A stretch of DNA of 36,701 bases from Kalymmatonema hyalinum WJT4-NPBG1 (GCA_019359075.1 JAHHIB010000088.1:1-36701), one strand, 5' to 3'; numbered from the stretch's first letter, positions 14,713 to 23,784 are shown. Made by a program: numbers and translations. The notes: generated from the letters alone by a model not told the origin.

Positions 14713-16419
14713 ATGGCTTATGCGATCGCGCGGCTGGCTAAACTCAAAAAAGGTAATCTTTCAGGCAGTGCTGCACATACTGCCAGAACTCGACCTACAC
14801 CCAACGCCGACGCCGCAAAACAAAATCTCAGATTTATTGGCAGTACCGACTCTGAGGAGAAACTAGAAGACCTGGTACAAGCCAAGATTGACTCCTACAA
14901 ACAAAAGCGGAAGATACGTACCGATGCCGTGTACTGCGTTGAACTTCTCCTCACCGCATCCCCCAGCTATTTCAGACCAGATGACCCAACCAATGGTGGG
15001 TATTATGAAGAAGATAAGCTTAAAGCATGGTTTGATGCCGCCCAAAATTGGCTCACTCTACAGTACGGTTCACGCATTGTTCGCGCTGAGCTGCATTTGG
15101 ACGAAGTGACGCCCCATATCCACGCTTACTTTGTGCCGCTGGATGAGTTTGGTCAGCTCAGGTGCAACCACTTCTTTGACGGTCGGCAGAAGATGCGGGC
15201 TTTTCAGGACAGCCACTATGCCGCCATGCAGCACCTGGGGTTAGAGCGCGGTATCAAAGGGAGTGTTGCCAAACATCAGGATATCAAAGACTTTTACAGG
15301 ATTGTTGAGGAAGGTCGTGACCTCGACACAGGTGAACTATCACCAGAACAGCTACAAGCCAAAGCCGCTGACAGGGATAGGGCAGTGAAGAAGAAAGCCG
15401 AAATGGAGGAGACTACCCTTCGGTTGGTGAAGGATCAGGAATTGTTGCAACAACGGATTCAGCAACTAGAAGCAGAAAACCAACAACTGCGGAATCAGCT
15501 TGACCAACTACGTGACCTCCCCCTAGAAGATGTGGCTTGGCAGTTGGGACTGACCAAAACCAAAGATGGCAAGTGGAAAGGAGGGGGACATATCATTAGT
15601 ATTGATGAACCCAAGTGGTATGACTTTGCCCCTGGTTCCCAAAAGGGTGGTGGTGGTGCAATTGACTTGGTGATGTATGTCAACAGTTGTAGCTTCCAAA
15701 AGGCTCTAGCTTGGTTGAGTGACAGATTTGGGTCTGGGGGTATGCTCAAAGCGGCAACTCACCATGCCAGGGGACAAGCCCAAGAGATTGCCCAAACAGA
15801 ACCAATACCACAGTTCACACCACCCGCTGCTGATTCGAGTCAGTGGTCAGCAGTACAGCAATACCTCATCCAACAAAGGGGACTACCAGCAAACATGGTG
15901 CAAGCCCTCCACTCGCGACGTTTTGTTTATGCCGACTCCAACCAAAATGCCGTATTCGGAATGAGGTCGCTCACGGGAGAAACCACCGGAGCATTCTTGC
16001 GAGGAACCAGGGGCGAAGACAACTCTTTTATGGGATATGCCCGTGGCACCAAACGAGCAGATGGTTGGTTCTATCTCAGATTGGGTGGCAAACCGGATGA
16101 TGATATCACTAGAGTAGTCATCACCAAATCCCCCATCGATGCCCTGTCGCTGGCAGCTATTGAAGGAATGCCCCAACAAAAGACCATGTATCTGGTTGCT
16201 GACAGTACCAAGAGCTTGCCAGTGGAGTTCCTCCAGTCAATCCCAACAGTGATAGCGGCTTATGATAGTGATGCAGCTGGGGATGAATTGGCTCAAGCGA
16301 TTCAGGATCTGCTGCCACAAACTGAAAGAATGCGTCCAATAGCCAAAGATTGGAACTCCGAGTTGCTAGCAAGATTGCGACAGCAACAAAAGCAGAAGAA
16401 TCGGGGAATTGAGCGATAA
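14713..16419 (+). CDS. MobV relaxase fused to a DUF3991/TOPRIM-like module
   Basis: A 568-residue protein. Residues 1-200 form a MobV (Mob/Pre) relaxase: MAYAIARLAKLKKGNLSGSA at the N-terminus, then H22 and R25 (AHTAR), the positions of the catalytic histidine and arginine of MobM from pMV158, and the metal motif ELHLDEVTPHIHAYFVP (H128, H135, H137). A coiled coil follows (about 215-275). The C-terminal half resembles the DUF3991 and TOPRIM modules of plasmid mobilisation proteins, with DSDAAGDELA as the DxD motif. The usual TOPRIM glutamate (ITESPIDALS in relatives) is lysine here, ITKSPIDALS. It would nick oriT and lead strand transfer. With no full secretion system visible, the plasmid is predicted to be mobilisable, not self-transmissible. 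Confidence 0.9.
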   Translation: MAYAIARLAKLKKGNLSGSAAHTARTRPTPNADAAKQNLRFIGSTDSEEKLEDLVQAKIDSYKQKRKIRTDAVYCVELLLTASPSYFRPDDPTNGGYYEEDKLKAWFDAAQNWLTLQYGSRIVRAELHLDEVTPHIHAYFVPLDEFGQLRCNHFFDGRQKMRAFQDSHYAAMQHLGLERGIKGSVAKHQDIKDFYRIVEEGRDLDTGELSPEQLQAKAADRDRAVKKKAEMEETTLRLVKDQELLQQRIQQLEAENQQLRNQLDQLRDLPLEDVAWQLGLTKTKDGKWKGGGHIISIDEPKWYDFAPGSQKGGGGAIDLVMYVNSCSFQKALAWLSDRFGSGGMLKAATHHARGQAQEIAQTEPIPQFTPPAADSSQWSAVQQYLIQQRGLPANMVQALHSRRFVYADSNQNAVFGMRSLTGETTGAFLRGTRGEDNSFMGYARGTKRADGWFYLRLGGKPDDDITRVVITKSPIDALSLAAIEGMPQQKTMYLVADSTKSLPVEFLQSIPTVIAAYDSDAAGDELAQAIQDLLPQTERMRPIAKDWNSELLARLRQQQKQKNRGIER

Positions 16420-16463
16420 GTCCGCAATTTCGGAAGCCAAAAACCTAAAAGGCTGCAAACATA

Positions 16464-19400
16464 CTAGCCAGTCGGTGGTTTCAAACAACCGCGCTTGACG
16501 TACCGAGTCGTCAAAGATGCAAATTGGACTTGGAATTCCCGCCCTCTAGAGCGAAAGCCAACCACTTGCACGAGTTCGTTACCGTACATCGCCGACTTAT
16601 TTACCTGAGGTTGCCATTCCTTGGGTGCAGTTAGGGCAGTCGCAGTAGATGCAGGCGCGGCAGTCCTGGGACTGGGTGCAGCTGGCACAGCAGATGCAGT
16701 ATCGGTAGAAGATTGGGCATTATTCTTGAGCATTTTTACTGATTTTCTCTCCTCTAGAGAGAGTTGCTGCCATACTGCTTTTTTGAATTTTAAAGTCCAC
16801 TCCTCAGTGAGGGACGAAATCATCTCCCAGTTCATCTCGTTCAGGGCAATCCGAATATTCTCGGCATTAGCCTTTACTATTGCAGGCTCGTCAGCTAATG
16901 GGGAGTCAGCTTTTGGACAATCCGCTGTCTGTCCACTGTCCAGCCTGTCCACCCTCTGTCCGCCCACTTCATTGGGGGTTAAAGAAAAACCACTACCAAC
17001 AATTTCTTCACTTTGGTTTTGTGTCTCTACTATACCAAAACTTTCACCCTGGACAATTGGACAGGACGGACACCCTTGGTTTTGCGCCCTTTCAGCCTGT
17101 CCAAGGGAATTTTGACCATTTTCTGGTGCTTGGACAGGGCGGACACCGTTGATGTGACTGGGTTCTAGAGTTTCAACACCCTCAACCGCCACTCCACCTC
17201 CCGTGGTTGGGGATGGTTGGTTGGGTTGGTTGCCCCCTCCACCACCATCATCCTGAGGGGGGTCGGGTGGATTCCAAAAATCTTCAAATTCCATCAACCC
17301 CCCTTCCTGACAGCTGGCTTTCAGGCAAACCCAAGTGGGATTTTGGGGAGGCAGTAGATTTTCACCGCTGTTTCTGGCATCGGGTTCCCACTTGACAAAC
17401 GCACCGGGTACGCTTTCAAGATATTCCCAATGAGCTTGTATACGCTCTCGCTTGCCGTTCACCATTGGCGACCAGTGACGGTCAACAAAGTTTCGGGACA
17501 AGACTGTCCTCAAGTGAGAAATGAACTTGCTCATTCCCAAGGGTGAGTAGCCATGCTCTTTACAGTAGGCAACATACCAGCTGTGGAGCAGGTGACTGGG
17601 GACAAATTCGGGTTTGGATGATGGACGCAGGCACAAGTCAACAAAGGATTTGGTCGAATCGCCGTACAGTGCCGCATCCAGTGCCAGGTTGATAGCTCGC
17701 GGGCTTTCTGGAGGGGATAGCAAAATGAGATCGCGCTCGTCACGGGGCATCGCCAACGCCCAAGAGATAACATCTGCTTTGACAGCTTCCAGTTGCAGCG
17801 CCAGGAATGGGTCTGGTTTTACAGTCCGAGACTTAACAGGGATTGGGTAAGCCCGACGCGCCCAGCCATCACCCGCATTCTCGACTTGGAGGTGGTCAAC
17901 CGACGCAACCCAAAAGCGCATATACCACTTCAATGAATACGCCACCGGGTTAAACAGCGCCCGTCCGGTCATTGGACCATTGTCCACCAGTTCGTAAAAT
18001 GCTCTGATTCCTTCCGCGTAGCCCCCAACATCGGGAAATCCAAAAATCCGTTTGCCAGTTAGGTATTGATGGCGACCTTCTGGAGTGGAAATATCCGAAA
18101 AGTGAGATGAGCTTCCAGAACCATCCTCACCAAACAAACTACTCCAAAACCGTCCTAGGGTTCCCTTACCACCACCAGATTGCCCAATCAAATGGGGAAA
18201 CCTGCCATAAGGGGCAGTTGGGTCTAAAAACATACTAGTGAACGCCCGAATCACCTCAAGCATATCCTCACCAAAAGAATCGACGACAAATTGCCGAAAT
18301 ACCTCAGGACAGGGTTTATTTGGTGAGTAGTCGTGAGGAATGATGTTGGTGAGAAACAAATCCTTACTTAGGGGCATCGTTTCGCCAGTTCTCAAATCGA
18401 CCGCGCAGTTGTGAAATGCCAGAAGGTGAGTATTGATGGGTAGGGGTTCTGGGCGTTCCAGGCGAGTGCGGACGTATTTAAAAGCTGATTCTTTGTGGCT
18501 ATTGGATTCGTAGGGTTTTTTCACCAACCAGCCAAAAGTTTTGGTATAATGCAGCCTAAAAGCATTCTCGCCAGCATCAGCAATTAGGGTCATGACGCGG
18601 TTATCCGGTTGGTGCTTCCAAACCTGAGTGCCTTTGTCCAATTGGTAGAAAGCAGAATTGATCACCCGCCAGTCCCCTTTGCCACCACCAAACTTTTGGC
18701 GATAAACCCATCCATCAAATGTTTGAGATGTAACGCAGTGTTCTATTGGCAGCTTGAGCGCTTGGCACACTGGCTTATAAAATGCTTCTGGATGGTCTGA
18801 AGCAACAAACCATTTATCCGAATCTAACGAAGCTGACTGCACATCCTCATAAAGCGAATCTTCCTGCAATGGAATATTTTGCCCATCCACCGCAGCGTGA
18901 ATCTGCTCTTCCAGCCTGCGAATAAACTCGGGTACGTCCATGTGCGCTAAAATCTGCTCCAGGTCGTCGGTATCATTTTCTAATTCTGGGCAGATTTGGT
19001 GTGGATTGACCAGCAGGCAAGCCAACCCCAACTTGTGACAACATTCCTTAACAGTGTCGGCTTTCTTTAACCCAGCGCTGTCACCATCGTGTAGGAAGAT
19101 AATCAGCGTATCGGAACGAGCGTCTTTAATTTGATGTAGCGACGGCTCAATGCTTGCAGGCGACCAACTGCTTCCTTGAAAGGTGAAACTGACCAAACCC
19201 TCTGCACGGGCGATTTCGACAACTTTCTCTCCCTCTTGCAGTAGCACAGCTGGCACAGAGGAGGCTGATTTGATTGCCTCTATCACTTCCAATAGCCTGT
19301 ACGCCAGCCAAGGTTTATCCCCCTTCTTCATAATAGGCGTGCCGTCTTCTTTTCTGTGCCACTGACGGCAAGTTTTATTTCGTCCTTTGGGGTGGTTTGG

Positions 19401-19895
19401 ATCTTCCCAGTCGTAGCGGGTCACCCATTGGTTTTGTGAATAATTGTAAACAATCTCGGTAGCATGACCGGGGACACCTTTCACCGAATGCCGTAGCGCT
19501 GTAGGCTGTGGGCAGTCAGTAGCAGGATCAGCTAATTGTACCAGTGTTGCGTCAGATGGGATAGGAACTGACTTGAATTTGGGTAATTGTAACTTTGGCG
19601 CAGCGTGGGGTGACTTGTAGTAAGTCCGGTTGGCTGCGACTTCACTCCTGGGGCAAATCGCTGAGCGAATATCTCGACACTCACACCCATTCCAGCACTT
19701 GTACTTCCCTGTTTTCGGGTCGATGCTCAGATTGTCATGGGAACAAACTGGGCAAATGTACTTATTCTTCTCCAAAGCGGGTGTCAGGCGATCGCTAAAG
19801 TTGCGAATGTCGAAGGTTCTTGAACTGTCCGCTCTATTGTTATGCGGTTGACTGTTCTGCGAAGGGTTGGAATGTGAGTCAAAATTGAAAACCAC
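16464..19895 (-). CDS. Plasmid replication primase-helicase (zinc finger, TOPRIM, D5/SF3-like helicase)
   Basis: An 1143-residue protein, the largest on the plasmid and its likely replication protein. In order: a zinc-ribbon-like CxxC-CxxxC (C48, C51, C67, C71); a TOPRIM domain with LLQEGEKVVEIA (E221) and HDGDSAGL (D270, D272); a D5_N-type region (about 485-530); and a P-loop helicase core with Walker A GQSGGGKGT (571-579) and DVGGYAEGIRAF downstream, as in poxvirus D5/VapE-like helicases. The last 300 residues are low-complexity, rich in proline, glutamine and glycine, with a small basic C-terminal domain ending GCLKPPTG. It would unwind DNA and prime synthesis at the origin. It converges on the relaxase gene with about 45 bp between their stops. 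Confidence 0.88.
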   Translation of the reverse strand: MVFNFDSHSNPSQNSQPHNNRADSSRTFDIRNFSDRLTPALEKNKYICPVCSHDNLSIDPKTGKYKCWNGCECRDIRSAICPRSEVAANRTYYKSPHAAPKLQLPKFKSVPIPSDATLVQLADPATDCPQPTALRHSVKGVPGHATEIVYNYSQNQWVTRYDWEDPNHPKGRNKTCRQWHRKEDGTPIMKKGDKPWLAYRLLEVIEAIKSASSVPAVLLQEGEKVVEIARAEGLVSFTFQGSSWSPASIEPSLHQIKDARSDTLIIFLHDGDSAGLKKADTVKECCHKLGLACLLVNPHQICPELENDTDDLEQILAHMDVPEFIRRLEEQIHAAVDGQNIPLQEDSLYEDVQSASLDSDKWFVASDHPEAFYKPVCQALKLPIEHCVTSQTFDGWVYRQKFGGGKGDWRVINSAFYQLDKGTQVWKHQPDNRVMTLIADAGENAFRLHYTKTFGWLVKKPYESNSHKESAFKYVRTRLERPEPLPINTHLLAFHNCAVDLRTGETMPLSKDLFLTNIIPHDYSPNKPCPEVFRQFVVDSFGEDMLEVIRAFTSMFLDPTAPYGRFPHLIGQSGGGKGTLGRFWSSLFGEDGSGSSSHFSDISTPEGRHQYLTGKRIFGFPDVGGYAEGIRAFYELVDNGPMTGRALFNPVAYSLKWYMRFWVASVDHLQVENAGDGWARRAYPIPVKSRTVKPDPFLALQLEAVKADVISWALAMPRDERDLILLSPPESPRAINLALDAALYGDSTKSFVDLCLRPSSKPEFVPSHLLHSWYVAYCKEHGYSPLGMSKFISHLRTVLSRNFVDRHWSPMVNGKRERIQAHWEYLESVPGAFVKWEPDARNSGENLLPPQNPTWVCLKASCQEGGLMEFEDFWNPPDPPQDDGGGGGNQPNQPSPTTGGGVAVEGVETLEPSHINGVRPVQAPENGQNSLGQAERAQNQGCPSCPIVQGESFGIVETQNQSEEIVGSGFSLTPNEVGGQRVDRLDSGQTADCPKADSPLADEPAIVKANAENIRIALNEMNWEMISSLTEEWTLKFKKAVWQQLSLEERKSVKMLKNNAQSSTDTASAVPAAPSPRTAAPASTATALTAPKEWQPQVNKSAMYGNELVQVVGFRSRGREFQVQFASLTTRYVKRGCLKPPTG

Positions 19896-20390
19896 AGCGC
19901 TTGCTCCAAAACTACGTTCTTTACAGTCTTTTGGAGCGGGTTATGTGCCTTGATCTCTAGTTATCTAGTGCAAGGGTGCCTTTGTCTCTGATTTCTTCCA
20001 ATTTTTGCGATATTTTAAGTCGTTTGAAAAAATCAAACGATGTGCGAAGAAACCTATCCCTTTCTCTCCCAAAAAAATGGCAGCAGAAAGGGACAAGATT
20101 GACAGAACCTTGTAAGATAGTTTTAAGAGTATAAACGCGGTTAACCCGCTGTAAGGCGGTTAACCCGCTCAGAGTAGAAACCCGCGCCTTCCCGCAAGGA
20201 AGTCTCAAGGGCTAATCAACCCTCAAAGGGAAACACCCCCACTCCGAAGGGCACCCGCCCCTATAATACGGGATTCAGCTTACTTCATGGAAAACCTTAA
20301 CAGTAGTAGTTTCCTAGGCCACCGACTGATTGGGTAACAGAAGAAGATTGAAAGCCCGGTTCTTGATTTGGTTGTAAAAAATATGATATC
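19896..20390. other. Leader region upstream of the replication gene
   Basis: No gene seen. It contains short repeated GC motifs such as GGTTAACCCGCTGTAAGGCGGTTAACCCGC (near 20141-20170, the pieces GGTTAACCCGC recurring 19 bp apart), which could be replication-control or iteron-like elements. Open frames here have no protein-like composition. Confidence 0.35.
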
Positions 20391-20443
20391 AGCCAAAGAG
20401 CCGCCTTTTGTAAAAGGCGGCTGTTTTGGCTGGAATTTTTTTT
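20391..20443. terminator. Long bidirectional-type terminator hairpin
   Basis: The perfect inner stem AGCCGCCTTTT (20399-20409) / AAAAGGCGGCT (20412-20422) has a two-base loop and is extended by outer pairing of GCCAAA with TTTTGGC. A run of eight T follows shortly after (about 20435-20442). The symmetry suggests termination from either side. It isolates the replication gene's upstream region from what lies beyond. Confidence 0.75.
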
Positions 20444-20729
20444 GGCTTGCGGTATTTCATGGCACTGACCTCCTGATTCAAGTTCGCTTCTACTTTTTGG
20501 TCGATCAATTTTATGCCTTTGGTCTAGAAAATGACATCTAGCAGAAAACGGATTTTTTCTGGCAAAAAATCAACACCAAATGACTGAGAAATAATAGGTT
20601 GTTCGATTGACAGAAATCTGCTTGTCTGCATATAAACTTTTCTCTGATTTTGGTGTGGCGAAAAAGTCATTGCTCATCCACATCTTTTGGTTTTGCGATA
20701 TCTGGAAAATTTTCCGGCTCTACGTAGTC

Positions 20730-21342
20730 ATGGCGCATCACCTCTCACCGCTCCCATTACCGGATTGCCCAAGCAGGTATTCCCAGAGCCAACGGATTTC
20801 AGCCGGGAATATTTGTCGCAAGGAATTAACTTCCTCGCCGTAAGTCCCCCACTGAAACGGTACCCCGTGAGCGTGGCGGGATATAAGGCGGGAGACGACG
20901 AAGACACCCCCGATCGATAATGACCAAGGGTTATTGAGGGAGTGGGGTGGCTCGACGTTTCGCTCTCTCCAGGAACACTCAACAAGCAAACGTTGTCTAT
21001 ACTAGTAATGCCACGGCAATAAATGCCCAAGGGTAGGCGATTCTTGGTGCCGACCATCCACTTGACACAAACGGACTGGTAAAACAGGTGAACAGTGCAA
21101 ACGTTGGGAAACGGAATTAGACATAGAATTCGTTAGTAATTCGCTACATATATAGACTCCGTGGGGCGTCAGGAGTCTCGCTCACTGCCTGTGGAGGTAT
21201 CGGAACGTGGATGTTGCTGTATGGCTTGTCCTTGGGGCATCTGGAGTAACGACCAATGAAGCAGGAAATTTCTTCAAAGCGATTTGGAGAAGCCCCCACG
21301 CTCATTCGGTACTCCGAAGAGCGTGGTGGGAGAACGTCACTA
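20730..21342 (+). pseudogene. Degenerate tnpB-like (IS200/IS605) 3' end and structured RNA remnant
   Basis: The region carries many stops but no intact gene. One plus-strand frame near 21150-21230 reads RLRGASGVSLTACGG, reminiscent of cyanobacterial TnpB C-termini. It ends in a hairpin CCCCCACGCTC (21293-21303) / GAGCGTGGTGGG (21319-21330) followed by GTCAC (21336-21340), the usual look of the right end of tnpB elements, where the guide RNA is made. The upstream 400 bp are GC-richer than their surroundings and look structured. The identification rests on pattern memory. A HEARO/IscB-type RNA remnant is an alternative. Confidence 0.3.
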
Positions 21343-21579
21343 AGCTACATCCTTTACTGTAAAACCTTTGCTGCATTTTTGAATTAGCAACCAACGGTCA
21401 GAGTCTTTGTCCAGCGCTGGTTTTAGTCGAAAATTAAAAACATCTTCCCACACCTCTACACCGTGAGTAGAAGCAAAATCAATCTCAAGTTCCTTAAAGC
21501 GTGGGTAGTCCCGCACGCTGATAGCTGTCAGCATGGGAAGGAGCGCGGTTAACGGTATTTGGGTTGCTGTTTCAGTCAT
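21340..21579 (-). CDS. Small hypothetical protein, second gene of a pair
   Basis: A 79-residue protein if the ATG at 21579 (MTETATQIP) is used. An in-frame ATG at 21594 would give 84. The 21579 start overlaps the end of the upstream gene by eight bases, a normal coupling arrangement. The protein reads LTALLPMLTAISVRDYPRFK then ELEIDFASTHGVEVWEDVFN and ends KGFTVKDVA. No family was recognised. Its stop abuts the tnpB-like remnant. Confidence 0.55.
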   Translation of the reverse strand: MTETATQIPLTALLPMLTAISVRDYPRFKELEIDFASTHGVEVWEDVFNFRLKPALDKDSDRWLLIQKCSKGFTVKDVA

Positions 21580-21856
21580 TTGGGTAGTCCTCAAAAATGC
21601 AAATAATTGGTAGGGGTTCGTCTTCCGTGTCGATTATTTCGACCAATCGTCTTCCAGTGTTCCTGGCTATTCTTTTACAACGTTCCTCAGATGCTGCAGC
21701 TGACCATTGCCTAGTTTCTTGGAAAGGGTCAAACTTGCCCTTGGAGCGCTTTATTCCGTCGCTTGGCTGATTGTCTGTGGTCAAATTACCTCCAGGTACG
21801 CAATCTACTCCTAAAAGCGCTACTTCTACACCCAAGTCGGTGAAAAACCTCTTCAT
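21572..21856 (-). CDS. Small hypothetical protein, first gene of a pair
   Basis: A 94-residue protein beginning MKRFFTDLGVEVALLGVD. The middle region includes GKFDPFQETRQWSAAASEER and it ends PIICIFEDYPND. It overlaps the next minus-strand gene. No domain was recognised. Composition and coupling suggest a real gene, possibly a plasmid-specific accessory. Confidence 0.5.
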   Translation of the reverse strand: MKRFFTDLGVEVALLGVDCVPGGNLTTDNQPSDGIKRSKGKFDPFQETRQWSAAASEERCKRIARNTGRRLVEIIDTEDEPLPIICIFEDYPND

Positions 21857-22144
21857 GGCTCACAGCTCCCAAAAGCTAGCTAGAAAGCAGGGGGAAACAG
21901 CAGATTTTCACTATGAAATATGACATGAGGTTGTCTGCTATTAGCTTCTACCCGATTGGGCAAGAGAACTGTACCATCAAAGTATTTCATGCACATAAAA
22001 ATTACTGAATGCGAAATACTTCCTAAAAATTTTTCATCTACTGAAATACTTGCGACTAAAAACAGAATTTTCATAGCGTGAAAAGTATTACAACCGATAG
22101 GATTTTTTTATATCTGTAGAATTCTTGAGAGTTTGTAATACATA
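21857..22144. other. Spacer with a doubtful minus-strand ORF
   Basis: A 64-residue minus-strand frame (22074 down to 21880, starting MKILFLVASISVDEKFLG) is present but lacks a clear ribosome-binding site or recognisable family. The sequence is AT-rich with several copies of a GAAATACTT/AAGTATTTC-like motif. I leave it unassigned. Confidence 0.25.
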
Positions 22145-22333
22145 TTACTCGTCTTGGTTACGTTCATCCTTAGTTTTTTTAACATACGATTTCATAAACT
22201 CTTCCACCACTTCACTCATGGTTTTGCGGTTCAAAGCACAAGCCGCTTTAAATTCATCACGTACTGATTCGTCAATCTTAAGTCTGACCTCAGTTTTGGG
22301 CATCTCATCCATTATGTTTACTGTGTTCTGCAT
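22145..22333 (-). CDS. Ribbon-helix-helix (CopG/Arc-like) DNA-binding protein
   Basis: A 62-residue protein. KTEVRLKIDESVRDEFKAAC gives the antiparallel strand and first helix, and NRKTMSEVVEEFMKSYVKK the second helix, the complete RHH fold. Proteins of this size act as plasmid copy-number, partition or antitoxin regulators. It is divergent from the operon at 22421-26525, with a tandem GCTATAGCC repeat in the gap, so it may control that operon. No toxin gene is adjacent. Confidence 0.75.
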   Translation of the reverse strand: MQNTVNIMDEMPKTEVRLKIDESVRDEFKAACALNRKTMSEVVEEFMKSYVKKTKDERNQDE

Positions 22334-22358
22334 ATTTTCTCCAAAAATTTAGACGTTT

Positions 22359-22376
22359 GCTATAGCCGCTATAGCC
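22359..22376. promoter_or_regulatory. Tandem palindromic operator candidate
   Basis: GCTATAGCCGCTATAGCC: two copies in tandem of GCTATAGCC, each containing the palindrome GCTATAGC. It lies between the RHH gene and the divergent operon. Tandem short palindromes spaced nine bases apart are typical of RHH-protein operators. Confidence 0.45.
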
Positions 22377-22420
22377 ACTAATGGATATGATGTGAATTGT
22401 AAGCTACATTCTTACGGCAA

Positions 22421-22861
22421 ATGAAACATATTGAAGCCCGATTGTTTTACGAATCGGCGCTGGGCAAACGAATATCAGACGTACAGTGGTGGAGGCTTCG
22501 GACTGCTTTAAACAAACAGGGAATCGCGTTAACTCAATCCAATCTCAAATGGATTGCTGAGATGAAAAAGGTGTTACCCCATGCTTCTTTAGAAAGTGGT
22601 CTGCTAATCGCTTTCAGCAATGCCGAAAAGCTACTAGGGGACACCAAGGAAGTGCAAGGGGAATTCTTCTTACAGCAACTCCAGAAAGCAGGAATATATA
22701 TCCATCCAAGTACGCTATCTCGCTGGTTCAAGCCACTGGGGGGGTTTAGAAAAAAGAGATTCTACCCTACTGAAAAGCTTCACTCTATCTCAATATCGGC
22801 ATATATCCATAAAGTGAAGTTGGCTCAAAACCAAGCTTCTAAGCAAATTCAGAAAGTATAG
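22421..22861 (+). CDS. Hypothetical protein, likely DNA-binding; first gene of an unknown operon
   Basis: A 146-residue basic protein. It begins MKHIEARLFYESALGKRISD and contains a central helical segment. Near the C-terminus IYIHPSTLSRWFKPLGGFRK reads like a helix-turn-helix recognition segment followed by a basic tail. No family was assigned. It is followed after four bases by the repeat-containing gene, so it is probably the first gene of the run to 26525. Confidence 0.6.
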   Translation: MKHIEARLFYESALGKRISDVQWWRLRTALNKQGIALTQSNLKWIAEMKKVLPHASLESGLLIAFSNAEKLLGDTKEVQGEFFLQQLQKAGIYIHPSTLSRWFKPLGGFRKKRFYPTEKLHSISISAYIHKVKLAQNQASKQIQKV

Positions 22862-22865
22862 GACA

Positions 22866-23606
22866 ATGATCAAATACGTTAAACAAATCCAATCCAACCT
22901 CAAGTACAAGGGCGTTAAGGTTAGCCAAACCGACATTAAGCCAATTTATACTCAGTTGGTTTCTGACATTGACAACCCAACCAAAGAAGAATTGGACTCT
23001 GTAATGCAGCATTTTTTAGCAACCACTACTGCAATACAAGTTACCAGTCAAGAGAGTGCCAAGGCAGAGGATAGCTCAGAACTTGCTGGTCAAGAGAATG
23101 CGAATGCAATTGTAACAGAGGATAGCTCAGAACTTGCTGGTCAAGAGAATGCAATTGTAACAGAGGATAACTCAGAACTTGCTGGTCAAGAGAATGCAAT
23201 TGTAACAGAAGATAACTCAGAACTTGCTGGTCAGGAGTCCAGTAACCAACAAGAAAACAACCTCCCAGTAAAGGCTGATTCACACCAACTGGACGAATAC
23301 CAACGGAACCAATCAATCATCATCAGTACCATCAACACCGCACCAACTGAAATCAGGGATAATCTCTTACAGCGATATGCTCAGCAACAGTTTAACCAAG
23401 TAGCTGATTTACTAGCTTTCAAACAAACTATTGACGACGAAATCAATTCCTACTTCACTCGCAAGCTGGCGGAACAGAATGCAGCCAATACCCAGAAGTG
23501 GAGAGCAATAGAGGAAGAATTCAAAGTAGAAAGTGACCGGGAGGTTACAAGACGGCTTGAGTCGTTTCGTAGCTTCCTTGAAGACTTCCGATCCAAGCTT
23601 GTCTAA
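22866..23606 (+). CDS. Repeat-containing helical protein of unknown function
   Basis: A 246-residue protein. The N-terminal part (1-60) is helical (MIKYVKQIQSNLKYKGVKVS). Residues about 68-124 consist of four near-identical tandem units around EDSSELAGQENAIVT (45-51 bp in DNA, 23067-23237). The C-terminal half is a charged, probably coiled-coil segment (QTIDDEINSYFTRKLAEQNA). The repeats share almost all bases, so they arose recently and may vary in number between strains. It lies second in an operon of unknown genes. Confidence 0.65.
   Translation: MIKYVKQIQSNLKYKGVKVSQTDIKPIYTQLVSDIDNPTKEELDSVMQHFLATTTAIQVTSQESAKAEDSSELAGQENANAIVTEDSSELAGQENAIVTEDNSELAGQENAIVTEDNSELAGQESSNQQENNLPVKADSHQLDEYQRNQSIIISTINTAPTEIRDNLLQRYAQQQFNQVADLLAFKQTIDDEINSYFTRKLAEQNAANTQKWRAIEEEFKVESDREVTRRLESFRSFLEDFRSKLV
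23067..23237 (+). repeat. In-frame minisatellite, four units
   Basis: Units start at 23067 (51 bp), 23118 (45 bp), 23163 (45 bp) and 23208 (partial). Each encodes EDxSELAGQEN plus AIVT. The first unit has six extra bases (an additional AN/NA). Differences between units are single substitutions, pointing to recent slippage or unequal exchange. Confidence 0.85.
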
Positions 23607-23769
23607 GTTGTCCCAATATGTAGTTATTGTTACAACTTTAATCTTTATGTTCCCGCTGTTGCACCAAATCTCTTCTAGTATCTGGTATCGACTGACTGAA
23701 ACTCCCAGACAGAGGGAACAGAGATTAATCAAGGAAGGATGGATTTGTGATTACCCCTGCCCCGATTGA
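23533..23769 (+). CDS. Small single-pass membrane protein
   Basis: A frame of 78 residues from GTG 23533, overlapping the upstream gene by 74 bp. It has one clear hydrophobic helix (SQYVVIVTTLIFMFPLLHQI) and a basic, cysteine-containing tail ending DYPCPD. A later alternative start could leave just the membrane helix and tail. It sits 15 bp before the next gene and belongs to the same run. The overlap lowers confidence in the exact start, but the hydrophobic helix outside the overlap supports a gene. Confidence 0.5.
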   Translation: MTGRLQDGLSRFVASLKTSDPSLSKLSQYVVIVTTLIFMFPLLHQISSSIWYRLTETPRQREQRLIKEGWICDYPCPD

Positions 23770-23784
23770 ATAGGAGTATTAAGC

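Noticed and set aside
20728-21057. Minus-strand ORFs in the tnpB-like remnant
   Set aside because: Several overlapping frames in a GC-rich structured region, none with a family signature.
21280-21340. Group II intron domain V
   Set aside because: The hairpin has no GNRA loop, is too long and lacks the usual two-base bulge. No reverse transcriptase gene is near.
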